A stretch of DNA of 64,000 bases from Bryum argenteum (taxonomy: Eukaryota; Streptophyta; Bryopsida; Bryales; Bryaceae). The position numbers and the translations under genes are program-made. The stretch covers positions 10,017,495-10,081,494 of the forward strand of contig CM073328.1 of assembly GCA_037043015.1 (NCBI GenBank), read 5' to 3'. Shown here in pieces: positions 36,896 to 49,131 of this stretch; position 1 is the first letter of the stretch; every line of letters begins with the position of its first letter. The notes below the pieces were generated by a model. That model had not been told where the DNA came from, made no database searches, and saw nothing but the letters and a program-made list of their open reading frames with translations.

Positions 36896-38403
36896 ATATG
36901 TTGCAATGCCTATTGCTCTTGAAATTACATGTCAAATGTTCTTATATTTTGATATTTTAGAAGGGTGGAAGGTTTTGGAAATGTTTTTATTTAGGATGTT
37001 GATTTGAACTTTTGCAAATGCTTTTTGTGAAATTGCACTTCTCTTTTTACTATTGGAAGGGAAAACAAAGAGAGACAGGTCCACTTTATACTATTTTGAG
37101 AAATTTTGATAAATCCTAAGTCGAACTCTACTCATGATGGAATATTGTGGTTTGAAATTTTAAAAATTGTTGTTGATTGGTTCAACAAAAATTGAAATCT
37201 GAAAGTAAAAAATAATATGCCTAAGGAGTAAAATGTTATGTTGTGGAGTTGACCTTGTTCCGAGTCACTTGAGGATTACAATATATTTGAAAATTGGCTT
37301 AATTAGTAGATGTATCATACATAAGTCAAAAATTTTAGTCATTGCTTACTAATAGAAAATCCATGTTCTATATTAATTACGGATTACTCTATTTAGAATG
37401 TGATTTTGAGATGTATATAAGTTTCCACAGAAGTAAATGAACATTCTTGTGAAGACAATTTAAAAGTATTTGAAAAGTTAAAAGACTAGTTGATTCTACG
37501 TATTCAATGTTAAAATTCTGATTATTCTTAAAAGTAAATCCACTTTTGGGAACATGAACATTGATTGAGTAGAACACTTGCCAATAAGACTCTTGCTTAG
37601 GTTTGGATATCCTAAATATAAACAGGTTCTACTTATTCATTTTGGTTTAACTGATTAAAACTTCATTGTTTTAGGATCATATAGCTGAATTTAATGATTT
37701 TGAATTAAGTGATTAGAACTTCATTGTTTTAGCTTCATATAGTTGGATTTCGAATTGGCTTCCCTTCAATCTAGTTTTTTTAGGTGCACTTATTAGTTTT
37801 CCCAAAAAGGCACCAAATATACATAAATCAGGCAAACAATTTGTTCATGTACCTTTGTGTTACTTTGATTTCATTTTACTCAATGAGTAATGTCATAAAT
37901 GCAATAAATGATCAATAACTAATTTTGATAATTTTGGGTTATTAGAGTACTATTGAGAAAAGTATCATACAACACAAAGTTTGAAATTTTCTTTCAAATT
38001 GTAAAAGATATACAAATACAATTTTGAAATACTTATTGTGATTGAATTTTGAGATCAACAAAACTATTTTGTGAACACCTATGAAACTTCCTAAATATAG
38101 CTAAGTCATTCATCACATGTATAACATCGTTCATAATATATATAAAGCGCAAGAAGACTATAAGCTCCACATCAAAATAATACCCAATAATATACTTAAA
38201 GCTATAATACATAAAGACTTTCTTCCTATCAACTTGCATACCAACATTTGAAAATCATAGCAACGAAGAAACTAACAAGATTCAATTTACATTGAACCAA
38301 CAACTACTAAGCAAATAATACATTGACAACAATTTAAATTACTTACTTAGTATAAGTTATATACAACAAAAAATAATAATATGATAGATGAACAACCTAC
38401 CTG
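36896..38403. other. AT-rich spacer
   Basis: No gene. Its right part may hold 3' UTR of the coiled-coil gene: a donor-like CAG|GTAGG follows that gene's stop by three bases. Confidence 0.35.
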
Positions 38404-41400
38404 TTACTCCCTTCCTTGAGCCCACATCATTTTTGCTTCAGACAGTTGTCGTTGTTTTTGAATATCTTTTCTTGTTTGAAGCAATTGTCGTATTCTTTCA
38501 GTAGCTTTTTCAATGTGACTCAATAGTTGTCTTCTATGTAGAGCCTATATATCCAAAAAAATATTGTTAGCTCATTAGTGATGTTATCTATATAAAAAAA
38601 AAAAAGTGAAATTATACCAAATTTCTTTTCCTCACATTTTTTTAATAGCTTTCATGCTTGGGAAATTATGTCATTGACTTGTAGAGCTTCAAATTAGATC
38701 AATCTTACAACTATGATATCTTAATTTGATCATATACCTGTTTTCGTGATGTTTGATTCACTATGTTCATTGCTTTTGTATATTCAAGATTAATTTGAAC
38801 ATTTCTTCGTCGCCGATCTTCTTCTTGTTTTACCAAATATGCTCTCAACAATTTATTCTTATGTGCGGCCTTGGTTTCAATGTCCTAAATTTTTTCAATT
38901 GTAAATCAACCATAAGATCAATTCTAATACACAATAATATATAATTTTAATATTCATTGATACTGATTACCTTTTTCTATACTATCACATCTAGCTTCTC
39001 CTTGTGTTACATGATAATCATAAAAGGATATTATTGATCTACAGAATTATCTATAGAATAAAAGAATGAGTGTCGACGTGGTTATACCGTTTTTTTGTGA
39101 AAGAGTAGAGAAGGAGACGAAGGGGCACAAATACAAGGGGACATGAATATGAGGAGACACGAATATGAGGGGACGTTAAGATGAGGGGATATGAATACAA
39201 GGAGACAAGGGAACATGAGAACAAAGGAATCATGAAAGGAGAGAACAAGGGAACCAGGAAATACGAGAACAAGGGAAACAGGGAATTCAGGAACAAGGGA
39301 ACATAGAAGGAAGGAACATAAGAACAAGGAAACAGAACTGTTGTAAAGAAGAAGAAGAACACCAGACCCGTGAGGGTTGCGTAAATAAAGTGTTCGTTCG
39401 ACCTACCCTTGATGATATGCCCACAAGACTGAACCGTTGTAACATATTACAGATTCAAGAAACTTTACCTGAATACGCTTCTCTCTTCTTGCATATGCTT
39501 GTTCCAATGCTTTTTGTCTATCTTGTTCCTTCTTTTCTTGCATCATGAGTTTCTCCTTGAGTTGCTTATCTAACTCCACTTGTTTCTCAGCTTGTCGAAC
39601 TGCTACTGCCTATTGTTTCCAAAACAATTGTTATACATAAGAATTTCTTCATGTACTTCTATCATTTGTATGAGCTTCATAAAATTAAGATTTCTTGTTG
39701 TAAGAAGAAATTGAACCATAATCTTGTAAAAAATAATTTTACCAAAAGCTTCAATCAATTTCAAAAAGGAAAAGATACATACTGCATTCTTTGCATCAAA
39801 ATCATCCCTCTTCTTTTGCAGCAAATCATAATAAGCTTGTAAAGCTACGGCTTGACGCTTTTCAGCCTCAGCTCGTGCTATAGCATTCACTTTCTTTATT
39901 TCTTCATTTTTGATTGCTTGTATCCTTTTTCTTTCGGCATCTTTTGCCGCTAGTTCCTTGTTCCTTTCCATAGCTTGCTATAAAATAAATTGCAATGGTA
40001 TGTTAAGTAAGTATATAATTGTGCAAATTTTCAACAAGACCCAATGTTTTCCACAATATAGAGGAGAAATTCCAGCCTATTTAAAGGCGGGCGTGATTAG
40101 AGTGTTCGTTCGACCTATCCTTGGATGTATGCCCGGAGGTCATCACACCAATGGCGGGACTACTAACCCCTCTTGGGGTGAACACTATGCTAGTTCCTAC
40201 CTAGTTACCAGTGCCTTAAAGATACCCGACATGGTATCCCCCAAAGGGCTTTGAGGTACCCGTACAATGAGGTCCAAGAACATTCCAACATAGTTGGATA
40301 GCCTATGGTGGTGAGCACCACGCCGGCATGGGGAATGGAACCTGACGACCTCCTTATTGGGGTCCATGAACCCTAATCACCAAGCCAAGGCTTCTGGTGC
40401 CTTTCCAGAATATACTAAAACTATTGTTGTACTCTGATTGCAATAAAGTTCACAACAAGACTTCTTGTTGCACTTTATTTTTGAGAAGTGAAAAAAACTC
40501 AACGTTATCTTTTCTCCATAAAATAAAATCATAGTAATGAGGTTTTACTATATATTTTTTTACTTGAGTTACTAGAAAGAAAAATGATTTAGAAGCTTTA
40601 TCAATGTAACAAAGTTTAAAGTAGTACCTGCAATACAGCTTCTTGCATTTTCTCTATCTCTTTTCGGAATGCTTCTTGTTTTTCTGCTCGTTCTTTAGCT
40701 GCTGCAAGTGCTGCTTTTTTGGCTTTTTTCTATTTAATATAAAAATAACTTACATACAAGTCAAATTCTAACAAAAATATTGACATTACAAAGTTACAAC
40801 TAAGCTTCATATTATAAGGTTTTTTAAATTTATTTACCGCAACTATCTCTCTTTCTTTTTGCAATTTCAACTCTTCTTCATATTGCTTTTTTGCCAATGC
40901 TGCTGCAGCTCTTTCCAATTCTTCTTCCTACTAGACAAAAATTTACAAAGAAACTTAATATTATGATTCAAGGCTCTTTGAATACATACATACATACACA
41001 CACATATTATATACACACAGCGACACACACACATACATACATACACACACATACATATACACACATACATACACACATACATACTAACTACTTACATACA
41101 ACATACTACATACATACATACATACACATACATACACATATATATGACGGATAATTTTCAAGATATGTTCCAAGTGAATATCACCTCTTCTCGTCTTTTA
41201 GCTTCAATTGCTGCTTGTTGTGCAGCAAATTCTTTATCTTTTCTCTTTTTTGCTTCTTTCTGAGATGATGACATAATGATAACCATTATTAATAGTTCTT
41301 ATTTGCTAGTATCTACCAAGATGTTACATTAACCCCTAAAGATCCAAGAAAGCCGAAATGGCTTTTTGGGGTTTCCGCAGGAAAAAAAGTCAGCCAACTT

Positions 41401-44400
41401 TGACCATTATAATCTCAAAATCGGAAAAAAATTAACGGTTCAAATTTGACATATGAGTATAGGGTCAAGTTCACTTCAAGATCCTACGGTTGGATCTTCT
41501 AATTAATGCTTAGATTGAGTTTTTTTGGGCCTGAAGTAGAAGAGGGTCCTTTGTGATAATTTAGACAATTTTGTATCAAGGATCTTTAGGGGTTAAAATA
41601 CAACTTTGGAAGTATGATTGAGATGTTTGAAATAGAAACTTTACTTGTAAATATTAAACAATAATTATTACTTGTTCAGCTTCTTTTCTCAATTGCATTG
41701 CAGCCACTCGAGCAGCATCTTCTTGCATTTTCTGATAGGTTTCTGATAATTAGATCTATTGAGTTGCAAATAAAATAGGTGTAGATTAGGATGCATTAAA
41801 AAATACTCAATGATATTTCATAATTTAATAAATAACACTACTAAACAATCCCCATAATTGATTCAATTTTTGTGTTTAGACACCCACTTTTTGGATATTC
41901 ACTAAGTAGCGTTAAATGGGAAACAAATATGCAGCATTGCATCGTAAGATTATTTCACTCTAAGGTAATAATTGTTTGTTACTTGTACCCTTGGTACTAT
42001 CAATCCAATTGTGTTGATCTACACATATTGTTCTAAAGAACAAATGAAGTGGAGTCGAAGTTTCAAGAAATGAAGTCCTATATCACTACCTTTGATGTCC
42101 GTCTAAGTCTAATATGATATAGTTTGAAAGTTTTGCCAAATTTAGTGCTCATGTCTGTAAGTTTGTATATGGAGTGGATACTCTATATGATTTCTTTAGT
42201 AATGTGTTTTTGAAGTTTTCTTTTTATATACTATATAGAAGCAAGTAATCAAGTCATAGAAAATTAGAGCGTACTTTAGCAGCTTCTTCTTGTTGTTTTT
42301 TCTTTTCTCTTTCTTTTTCAACACGCCTCTTGGCTGCTTCAGCTGCTTGAAGAGCCTACTTAAATTTTAAACACTTATTATTATATAAATATATTCCAAG
42401 TCATAGTTTCTTATGATGTCCATCAAGTGACACATTTAGAAAGAGGTAGAAACTCTTTTTCACATGGTTATATTTCAAAGTTTTAAGAAGTTTCCGATCC
42501 AAAACTCATGTTAGAATTAATTGAGATAGTTTCATAACCCTTAATAAGTGTGATATTTTAATTTTAATTTTTTAAAAATGAACTATCACGAATGAAAATC
42601 ATGACAAATTTGCAACCGTAGTGTATAGATTGAACCTCACCTTGAACTACTAGAATAATAACTTGTTTGATCAATTAAACCAACTATATTATAGGATGCA
42701 ATTAGGAACACAATTGAAACTTGGTCAAAAGTATAAACAATAACCTAAAGCAGTAGCTGTAAGTTCTACATCAAATGTGTAAGCGTTTCACAGCCTTAAT
42801 TTGACCGGGCAACCACAATCCGGCCAATTTGAACGGATAGTGGCAGAAATTTTGGCACGTGCTTACGATAGGTATACAATACCCACTTGGGCATTACTCG
42901 TTTTAAGGAGCTTGCATCTACAAGGTTGGGTAGAGCCCTCTCCGACACATGGCTCCTTAAAATCAAGAACGCCCTTGTTGGGTATTCTTTACGTTATACT
43001 AAAAAAATGATTGTAACTCGGATCGTAAAAAATAACATGTTTTTCTAGTACAAACATGTATGTATCTTATAGAAGCAAACCTTTTTAGCGGAATCACTTG
43101 GACCCTGGCCTTCTCCAGACCTTGCAGCTGCTGCACCCATGATTTGTCCATCGGCAATTAAAATACTTCCGGTATCTTTCTCAGCTATAATCCTATTTCT
43201 TTCGGCAAGTAATCGATCCACCTTTTCTGCACAAACAAAAATTTATCAACTTTTAACCCCTAAAGGAGAGAGAGGCCCAAATCGGGTCAACTTGCTTGGA
43301 TAAGATATGACTTTTGTACATAGACGGAAACTTTTACAGCATGTATTTCAAGATCCATACAGTAAAATTTGATAAAGTCGGTGGGTAGACTAATTAGACG
43401 GTTACAAACAAAATTCTATGGTTGAACATTCTACAACTTAATTTTCAAGAAAATTTGGAAATTTGTTGTCCACGAATTTCAGATATGGCCATCTAGGAGG
43501 TTAGTATTGAGCTTCTCCATTAGAGATTAACTCACCTCACACTTAAACGGATAATATTGTTTTATATTGTATCAATATTACATATATTTTTTGAACAAAA
43601 TAAGGTCTTTTAGTGCATGACCTTTTCTTTCTTTTTCGAAGTATTGGAATTTCATTGCTTGGAATTCTTTTGACAACCCTCTTTCTGTAAAGTAGGCGAA
43701 GTCTCTAGAATTCAAAAGTATGTAAAAGACGATTCAATACTATGCTCATATTGTTTTGTTTATAAATTTAGAAACATGTTCTGACTCATTATGGAAAATG
43801 TTGGTGTATACCAACCTTGTAAGTAAGTAGTAGTTTTCAAGGTTGATTAGTTTCTTGAATGTAATATTAGATTTCATGCATAAATATTCAACAACATCTT
43901 TTACCGATATTGAATTTCTGCTGGATCGATGCCAAGGAGAAGACATGCTTGTAAGGATCTTGGTGTATTTACTAGCTCACCCGGTTCCGCGCTATCTGTT
44001 GATGATGAGAAAAGTATTTCTTTTGAGTTTTTAGATATTGATAAATATAGACTGAATTTTTTTATGAAAATATGTCTAATGTCCATATCGTAGTTATTCC
44101 CGATGACATTATAAAGGCTTCAAAGATCAAAGTGGATACCAATATTTGTAAGCGACAAATCTCTTTTTGCTACTCCCACTCCTTTGTGATAAGTAGCAAC
44201 CTAAGTGTAGCATATATGATGTTAAGTATTTTTCGTGATATTCTAGATTTATTTGGTAAAAAAACAATTTAATATATTCATAATTTAAAATTCTCTTGCA
44301 TTTTGATAAGTGACTATGGTAGTAAACTATCTAGACTCTACTTTTATTATTTTTGATAAAAATATTCATTGATGTAAAAAGATCAACCAACCTTCCATGC

Positions 44401-44478
44401 TCGAAGCATTTGATCGGCCCATTTGTCGGGATGGATTGGCTCGTGGGTCCATCCTCCCGGTGGAGCCACGTGAACCAT
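38404..44478 (-). CDS. Coiled-coil protein of unknown family, 11 phase-0 exons
   Basis: I do not recognise this gene. Exons from 5' to 3': 44392-44478, 43081-43221, 42275-42355, 41672-41731, 41185-41259, 40838-40927, 40628-40729, 39783-39977, 39469-39609, 38738-38884, 38404-38544. They total 1260 bases and 419 residues. Every exon is a multiple of three and every intron is phase 0. The start MVHVAPPGGWTHEPIHPDKW has an in-frame stop six bases upstream. A Trp-rich head of about 29 residues is followed by KVDRLLAERNRIIAEKD, a small Gly/Ala stretch, and then about 340 residues of nearly continuous K/E/R/A/Q coiled coil (KRRVEKEREKKKQQEE, AIARAEAEKRQAVALQAYYD). It ends MMWAQGRE. The make-up resembles trichohyalin/plectin-like ciliary proteins, which is inference. 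Introns carry a SINE, a P1 MITE and microsatellites. Exon 2 needs the AAAAG acceptor to stay in frame. Confidence 0.8.
39100..39350 (+). repeat. Purine-rich minisatellite in an intron
   Basis: Almost only A and G on the plus strand, with recurring GAACAAGGGAA, GAGGGGAC and GAATATGAGG. It lies in the intron between exons 9 and 10 of the coiled-coil gene. A similar purine tract is at 45825-45900. Confidence 0.7.
39375..39425 (-). mobile_element. 3' end fragment of the SINE
   Basis: AAAGTGTTCGTTCGACCTAC followed by TGATATGCCCAC matches the 3' part of the SINE copies. Confidence 0.55.
40065..40408 (-). mobile_element. tRNA-derived SINE, copy 2
   Basis: Reverse complement of 10623-10968 over its whole length, including the tRNA-like head (CTTGGTGATTAGGGTTCA when read on the minus strand). 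TTCCAG occurs at both borders and may be the target duplication. It lies in the intron between exons 7 and 8 of the coiled-coil gene. Confidence 0.75.
40980..41150. repeat. CA/TACA microsatellite
   Basis: Runs of ACATACATACA and ACACACACAT in the intron between exons 5 and 6 of the coiled-coil gene. Confidence 0.9.
41333..41592 (+). mobile_element. TTAA MITE type P1, best-preserved copy
   Basis: A 260-base body with perfect 13-base inverted ends CCCCTAAAGATCC and GGATCTTTAGGGG, flanked by TTAA at 41329-41332 and 41593-41596. It sits in the intron between exons 4 and 5 of the coiled-coil gene. No coding capacity. Confidence 0.85.
43253..43500 (+). mobile_element. TTAA element end in intron 1 of the coiled-coil gene
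   Basis: TTAACCCCTAAAGGAGAGAG marks a left end. The opposite end is not found, so the extent is a guess. Confidence 0.35.
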
Positions 44479-46314
44479 TTTTTATATTCTAGGAGAAAGC
44501 AATATATTGATTTTTAATCTATAGTTACAACTTCTTTTATCATTTTTTCATTCCTTGATGATTCCAAACAATAAAAAATACAAGGAGTGTAAAGCTCATT
44601 TGCAAAATGATCATCCAAGTAAACTAGATAGTAATGAAGCTATAGTCTACATACATTTAGTCTTACGGTCATAAAATTCAATGAATTTCATGACTCAACT
44701 CATGTAATTTGCCCATTATACTTAAATTGATTATTATTTTAGAGAATCATATAAAATTGATGATAAAATTTACTCATGCTTTACAAAATATTAATGAGGT
44801 ATATAATGTTTGAATACAATGATTGTATATATTAAGAACTAAGATATGAACACTTTTTGTACTAAAAACTACAAGAAATTTTGTTTCAATTTTCATATCC
44901 TTAGAAATCACCTACTTCATGAAAACTTGCAGTAATAGAGTTAGGTTCAACAATTGATTTTGCATGATAGTATCACCTAAAGTTATTAGAATTAGACTCT
45001 ATTACCTAAAGAATCAACTTTTTATACCGAATCACTCATTTGATAGGTAAAACAATTTACTTATTCTAGTCATTTTAATATATGAATATATGAACATATT
45101 GATGTTTTGAGTCGATTTTTCTAAAGAATTAACTTAGATTGGTATACATCTTATCAATATAATATATTACAAATCATAGCATTTCATTTTATAGATTATT
45201 GTTGGTAATCCACATGAAGTTAAGTACCTAGTTTGATTTAAATTTCAAGATTTCAAAATTGGGATGTTCGATCATATGCAACCTCCTGCCAACCAAAAAC
45301 CTATTATCTTGAGTTATATCATCTTAAAAAAGTGTCATTTGAAATTTCTTTGATGAGTTTACACATGTTGAAAAATGGCATCGTGATACGATGATATCAT
45401 AATATCAATCTCGAGCGTGAAGAGCTTTTCGATTTGCATTTAGAAATTTGTGTTGATGTGGAATTCCAATCACAATAAGAAGTTGCATCTTATCACACAC
45501 AACCTTACAAAGTCTTGGGGTTTATCTTTAAATTCGAATTAATGTATGTATCGCGTTTAGGTATTTTTTGTTATGCACACGTGTATAAGGTATACTTCTA
45601 CATTACAAAAACATACATCCGACTGACCAAGTTGGCATGTTATCTAATCAATAAAAAGAGAATGTTGTATGTTTGTCCCTTTGTTCGTACGGCGATCTCG
45701 GGTGATAGGTCCCTTGGTTGTGCATACACGGCATGAAGAGTTTTGAGGAGTTTGAAGAGGTTTGAGGAGTTGAAGAGTTCTATTGAGTCGAATCTGGTTT
45801 GTAGTAAGAGCTAATGAAATCTAATCAACGTGGAAAGGAAACAAGGACAAAGAGACGAGGAGACAAAGAAACAAGTGGATAAACAAATGAGGAAACACAA
45901 GAATATTGGAATAAGGAACCTCAATTGAGGGATATGGATAAATGAAACTTGAGAATGGCAGAACGCCGAAGATGTAAGCTTCAAAATAAAACTGGAAAAA
46001 GTAGTTTTAACATCCAATGGCATTTAGACCAAAACATATTTGGATAACAACTTCTTTATTACAAGACAACCTAACCTATTCAAAACAATCCTTCAAATTT
46101 AAGATAAGTCCAATACCTTACAAACTTATCCAAGCATATGCTACAACAAATTTGTGTACAAAACCACACCATCAAATTTTTCCATAACAACAATAAATGA
46201 CTGACACAACTATTTACTTTCTACCAACCAATAACTACAAAAGTTAAAAATAGAACATTTAGAAAATGAAAAAGCGTTTCAAAACAAGTATTACCACTTT
46301 ATAACAAGGAAGTA
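44479..46314. other. Upstream region of the coiled-coil gene and spacer
   Basis: Very AT-rich. No gene is supported. A purine-rich tract is at about 45825-45900. Confidence 0.35.
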
Positions 46315-46760
46315 ATTTATTTGTTGTCGAGCCCCTAGTGATCGTTGACACGTCCGTTGATACTTTATCCTATACAACTTTGTCATGAAATACACATCAA
46401 AATGGTTTGAAAGGTTATAAAGGTATTACCAACTTATAATTAGAAAGTAAGAATTCTTTTGTTGAGGCCTCAGTGACCTTTGACATTTTTGCTCACCCTT
46501 GCACAACTTTGTTGTATTGTACTCGACAAATTGGTTGAAAGTGACGCGTTTTCACATCGGTACGAGGATGTAAGGACTTTTTTGTCGGAACCGAAGTGAT
46601 CGTTGACATGACCGCTCATTCACATTCCCTACACAACTTTGTCAAAGAATACACAACAAATTAAATTTGAATTGACACAATTTTTGACGAGCATCATCAA
46701 TTTGTGACAAAAATATTTTTTATTTTATTTTTTGTCGGGCACTACAAGACCCATTTAAAT
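46315..46760. repeat. Tandem array, three and a bit ~135-base units
   Basis: Each unit has TTTGTTG(T/A)(C/G)G, AGTGA(T/C)C(G/T)TTGACA and ACACAACTTTGTC or a close variant. Units begin near 46318, 46457 and 46588, with a stub near 46730. Confidence 0.65.
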
Positions 46761-48080
46761 CACAGCCCCAACAAAATGTTGTCATTTAACACTACCATGT
46801 ACAAATATGAAAATTTTCATATGCAATCAAGATACCAAGGCTTAATAAGGACTTTTTTTTATTTACTAATTTCTTAAGAAAGAATTATGAAAAATGTAAT
46901 GAGTTTTAGCTTGAAATAAGCTTCTATGTGAAAACAAAGGCCACTTTCTGACTCAAAAAGTTTCCATACAACTAATTTGAAACTTACCTAATCACACCTT
47001 TCTAAGATGATCTACTTCAGGTGAGAGTTGATAAAATTACCAAATCTATCTATTGGCTCAAGTGAATACCAACCTTTAACTTACCCAAGAATGAGCACTA
47101 TCATGAGATGCTTCACCAAAAAAATTTCAAAAATTATCACCAAATGGATTAAGAGAGTATGGAATTTGGGTACTTTAAATATTTGAGTTACGGACTTGAC
47201 CAAACATCACAACATCACACAAAGTTGATGTGCATCATTCCTTAAAATATATGTTAGTCAATAGATTTACCTACCGATCATTTATTTATAGTACAAACAT
47301 TGGATGTGTAAACAATGATCTACTAGGCTTGTAATTTTAAACTCAAAATTCAAAATTTTATAAAAATACCCAAAAATATCATAATGAGTCGGTGAGTTTG
47401 AAATCAAGTTGTGTTTTACTTAAATCGATTTGACTTATCCTTGATCTATGCCCGTAATGATAACCTACAGTAATTAACACAATTCTTAAAGTATAATTGG
47501 CCAATCAATTCTTGATTTAATGATGTTTTGATCTTGTCGAGAGTATATATTAACACGACATCCAAAATTATGATCCAATTCTTTCAACTCCTCTTACAAA
47601 TTTATATGTCAAGTAAACTTGAGTTCACCAATACCCTCCAACTCCTTTTAAAATTTACATATGAATTGAAGGTAAACACAATGCCCTCAAAACCTTTGAG
47701 AAGATAAGGTGAATTTCATGCCCTTCAAATCTTCTCAGAAGATAATCTGTCAAATACATTTGGATTCAATGTTTTTGATATCCATCCCAACATATTAAAA
47801 TAAAACCACACAAACTTCATCTTTAGATGTAACAATTATTCATTTACAACAACCAATCTCCAACGCAACACCTTGTTTACTATCTATTAGTAACCTTCCT
47901 ATCACTAGCTTTAATTCTCTAAAAGCAAATTTTTTTTCTCTCATTCTAGAAGTAAGCCTTACTCCAATATTCAAATTGGTTGTACCAACAAGGCAACAGA
48001 AACCTAATAAATGATAACACGTCATACACAATAATCTAGATTTCCCGATCCGCCAAAGCATAAACTCCAACGGAAACTAA
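46761..48080. other. Spacer
   Basis: AT-rich. I see no gene. Confidence 0.35.
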
Positions 48081-48084
48081 TTTC

Positions 48085-48770
48085 AAAATAAAATCTTCGG
48101 CCGTCCATTTACCAACAACCAAATCAGTAACGTGTGCAACAATTTACGCTCTACCAACCACCACTCACTCATCTTCATCATTTTCCCCCTCAGTCAGAAC
48201 TTTCAAATTGACACACAACCAGATCTTTCGGATCCAATGAAGCATATAAGCCATCAACAAAACTCAACTGCGTTATCAAATCTTCACCCATCCATTTACC
48301 AACAACCAAATCAACGACGTGCAACCACTCTTCTCCAACCTTTTTCCATTCTGCCAAAAATCATAAATTGGCAGAGATCCAACGAATCCAATGAAGCATA
48401 TTCAGCAACAACAAAACTCAAACTTTGTTATTAAATCTTCAGCCGTCCATTTACCAACAACCAAATCAATGACGTGCAGTCACTCTTCTCCAACCTTTTT
48501 CCATTCTGCCAAAAATCCTAAATTGGCAGAGATCCAACGGATCCAATGAAGCATATTCGGCAGCAACAAAACTCAAACTTCGTTATCAAATCTTTCATCA
48601 ACAACCAAATCAACGACGTGCAGTCACTCTTCTCCAACCTTTTTCCCTTCTGCCAAAAATTCTAAATTGGCAGAGATTCAACGGATCTAACAAAGCATAT
48701 TCCGCAACAACAAAACTCAAACTTTGTTATCAAATCTTTCGTCAACAACCAAATCAATGGCGTGCGCAAA
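48085..48770. repeat. Tandem array upstream of the WRC gene
   Basis: Five units with starts near 48092, 48281, 48437, 48591 and 48736. They share TCCATTTACCAACAACCAAA, TCAACGACGTGCAGTCACTC, TTCTCCAACCTTTTTCC and AAATTGGCAGAGATCCAACG. Spacing falls from about 190 to about 145 bases. Confidence 0.8.
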
Positions 48771-48853
48771 AATTTACGATCTACCAACCACAACTCAACC
48801 TTTTGTTCCATTCATCCAAATTGGGCATCCCACATTATTTAATGCCCCTACAC

Positions 48854-48860
48854 TATAAAA
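48854..48860 (+). promoter_or_regulatory. TATA box of the WRC gene
   Basis: TATAAAA in the context CACTATAAAAGGAGC, about 280 bases before the start codon and directly after the tandem array. A start site near 48885 is inferred. Confidence 0.55.
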
Positions 48861-48971
48861 GGAGCACAAGAGAGAATGAAGGGAGAATGGAGAGAGGCGG
48901 AGGGGGAGGCAAAGCGAGCGAGGAGTAGTAGTAGTGAGGAGTTGATTGCAATACCCATTTGCTTGCTTTGT

Positions 48972-49127
48972 ATGAGCTCCGGTGGCGATGGCATTAGGGT
49001 TTTGAATGGTGCGCCTCCTCCCCGGTATCGCAGGGGCGTGCCCGCGCCCTCTGTCGCCGCTCCGCACCGTTTCTCTTCCGCTTTTTTCTATATCCTCCAT
49101 TTTGTAGCGCCAGCCGCGCGGTTTTGA
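48972..49127 (+). promoter_or_regulatory. Candidate upstream ORF of the WRC gene
   Basis: A 51-codon frame (MSSGGDGIRVLNGAPP...) ends in TGA four bases before the main ATG at 49132. The frame also opens earlier at 48876, but that ATG is only 16 bases after the TATA box and is probably not transcribed. Confidence 0.4.
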
Positions 49128-49131
49128 ACAA

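Noticed and set aside
40980-41150. CRISPR-like short repeats
   Set aside because: Simple CA/TACA microsatellite in a eukaryotic intron.
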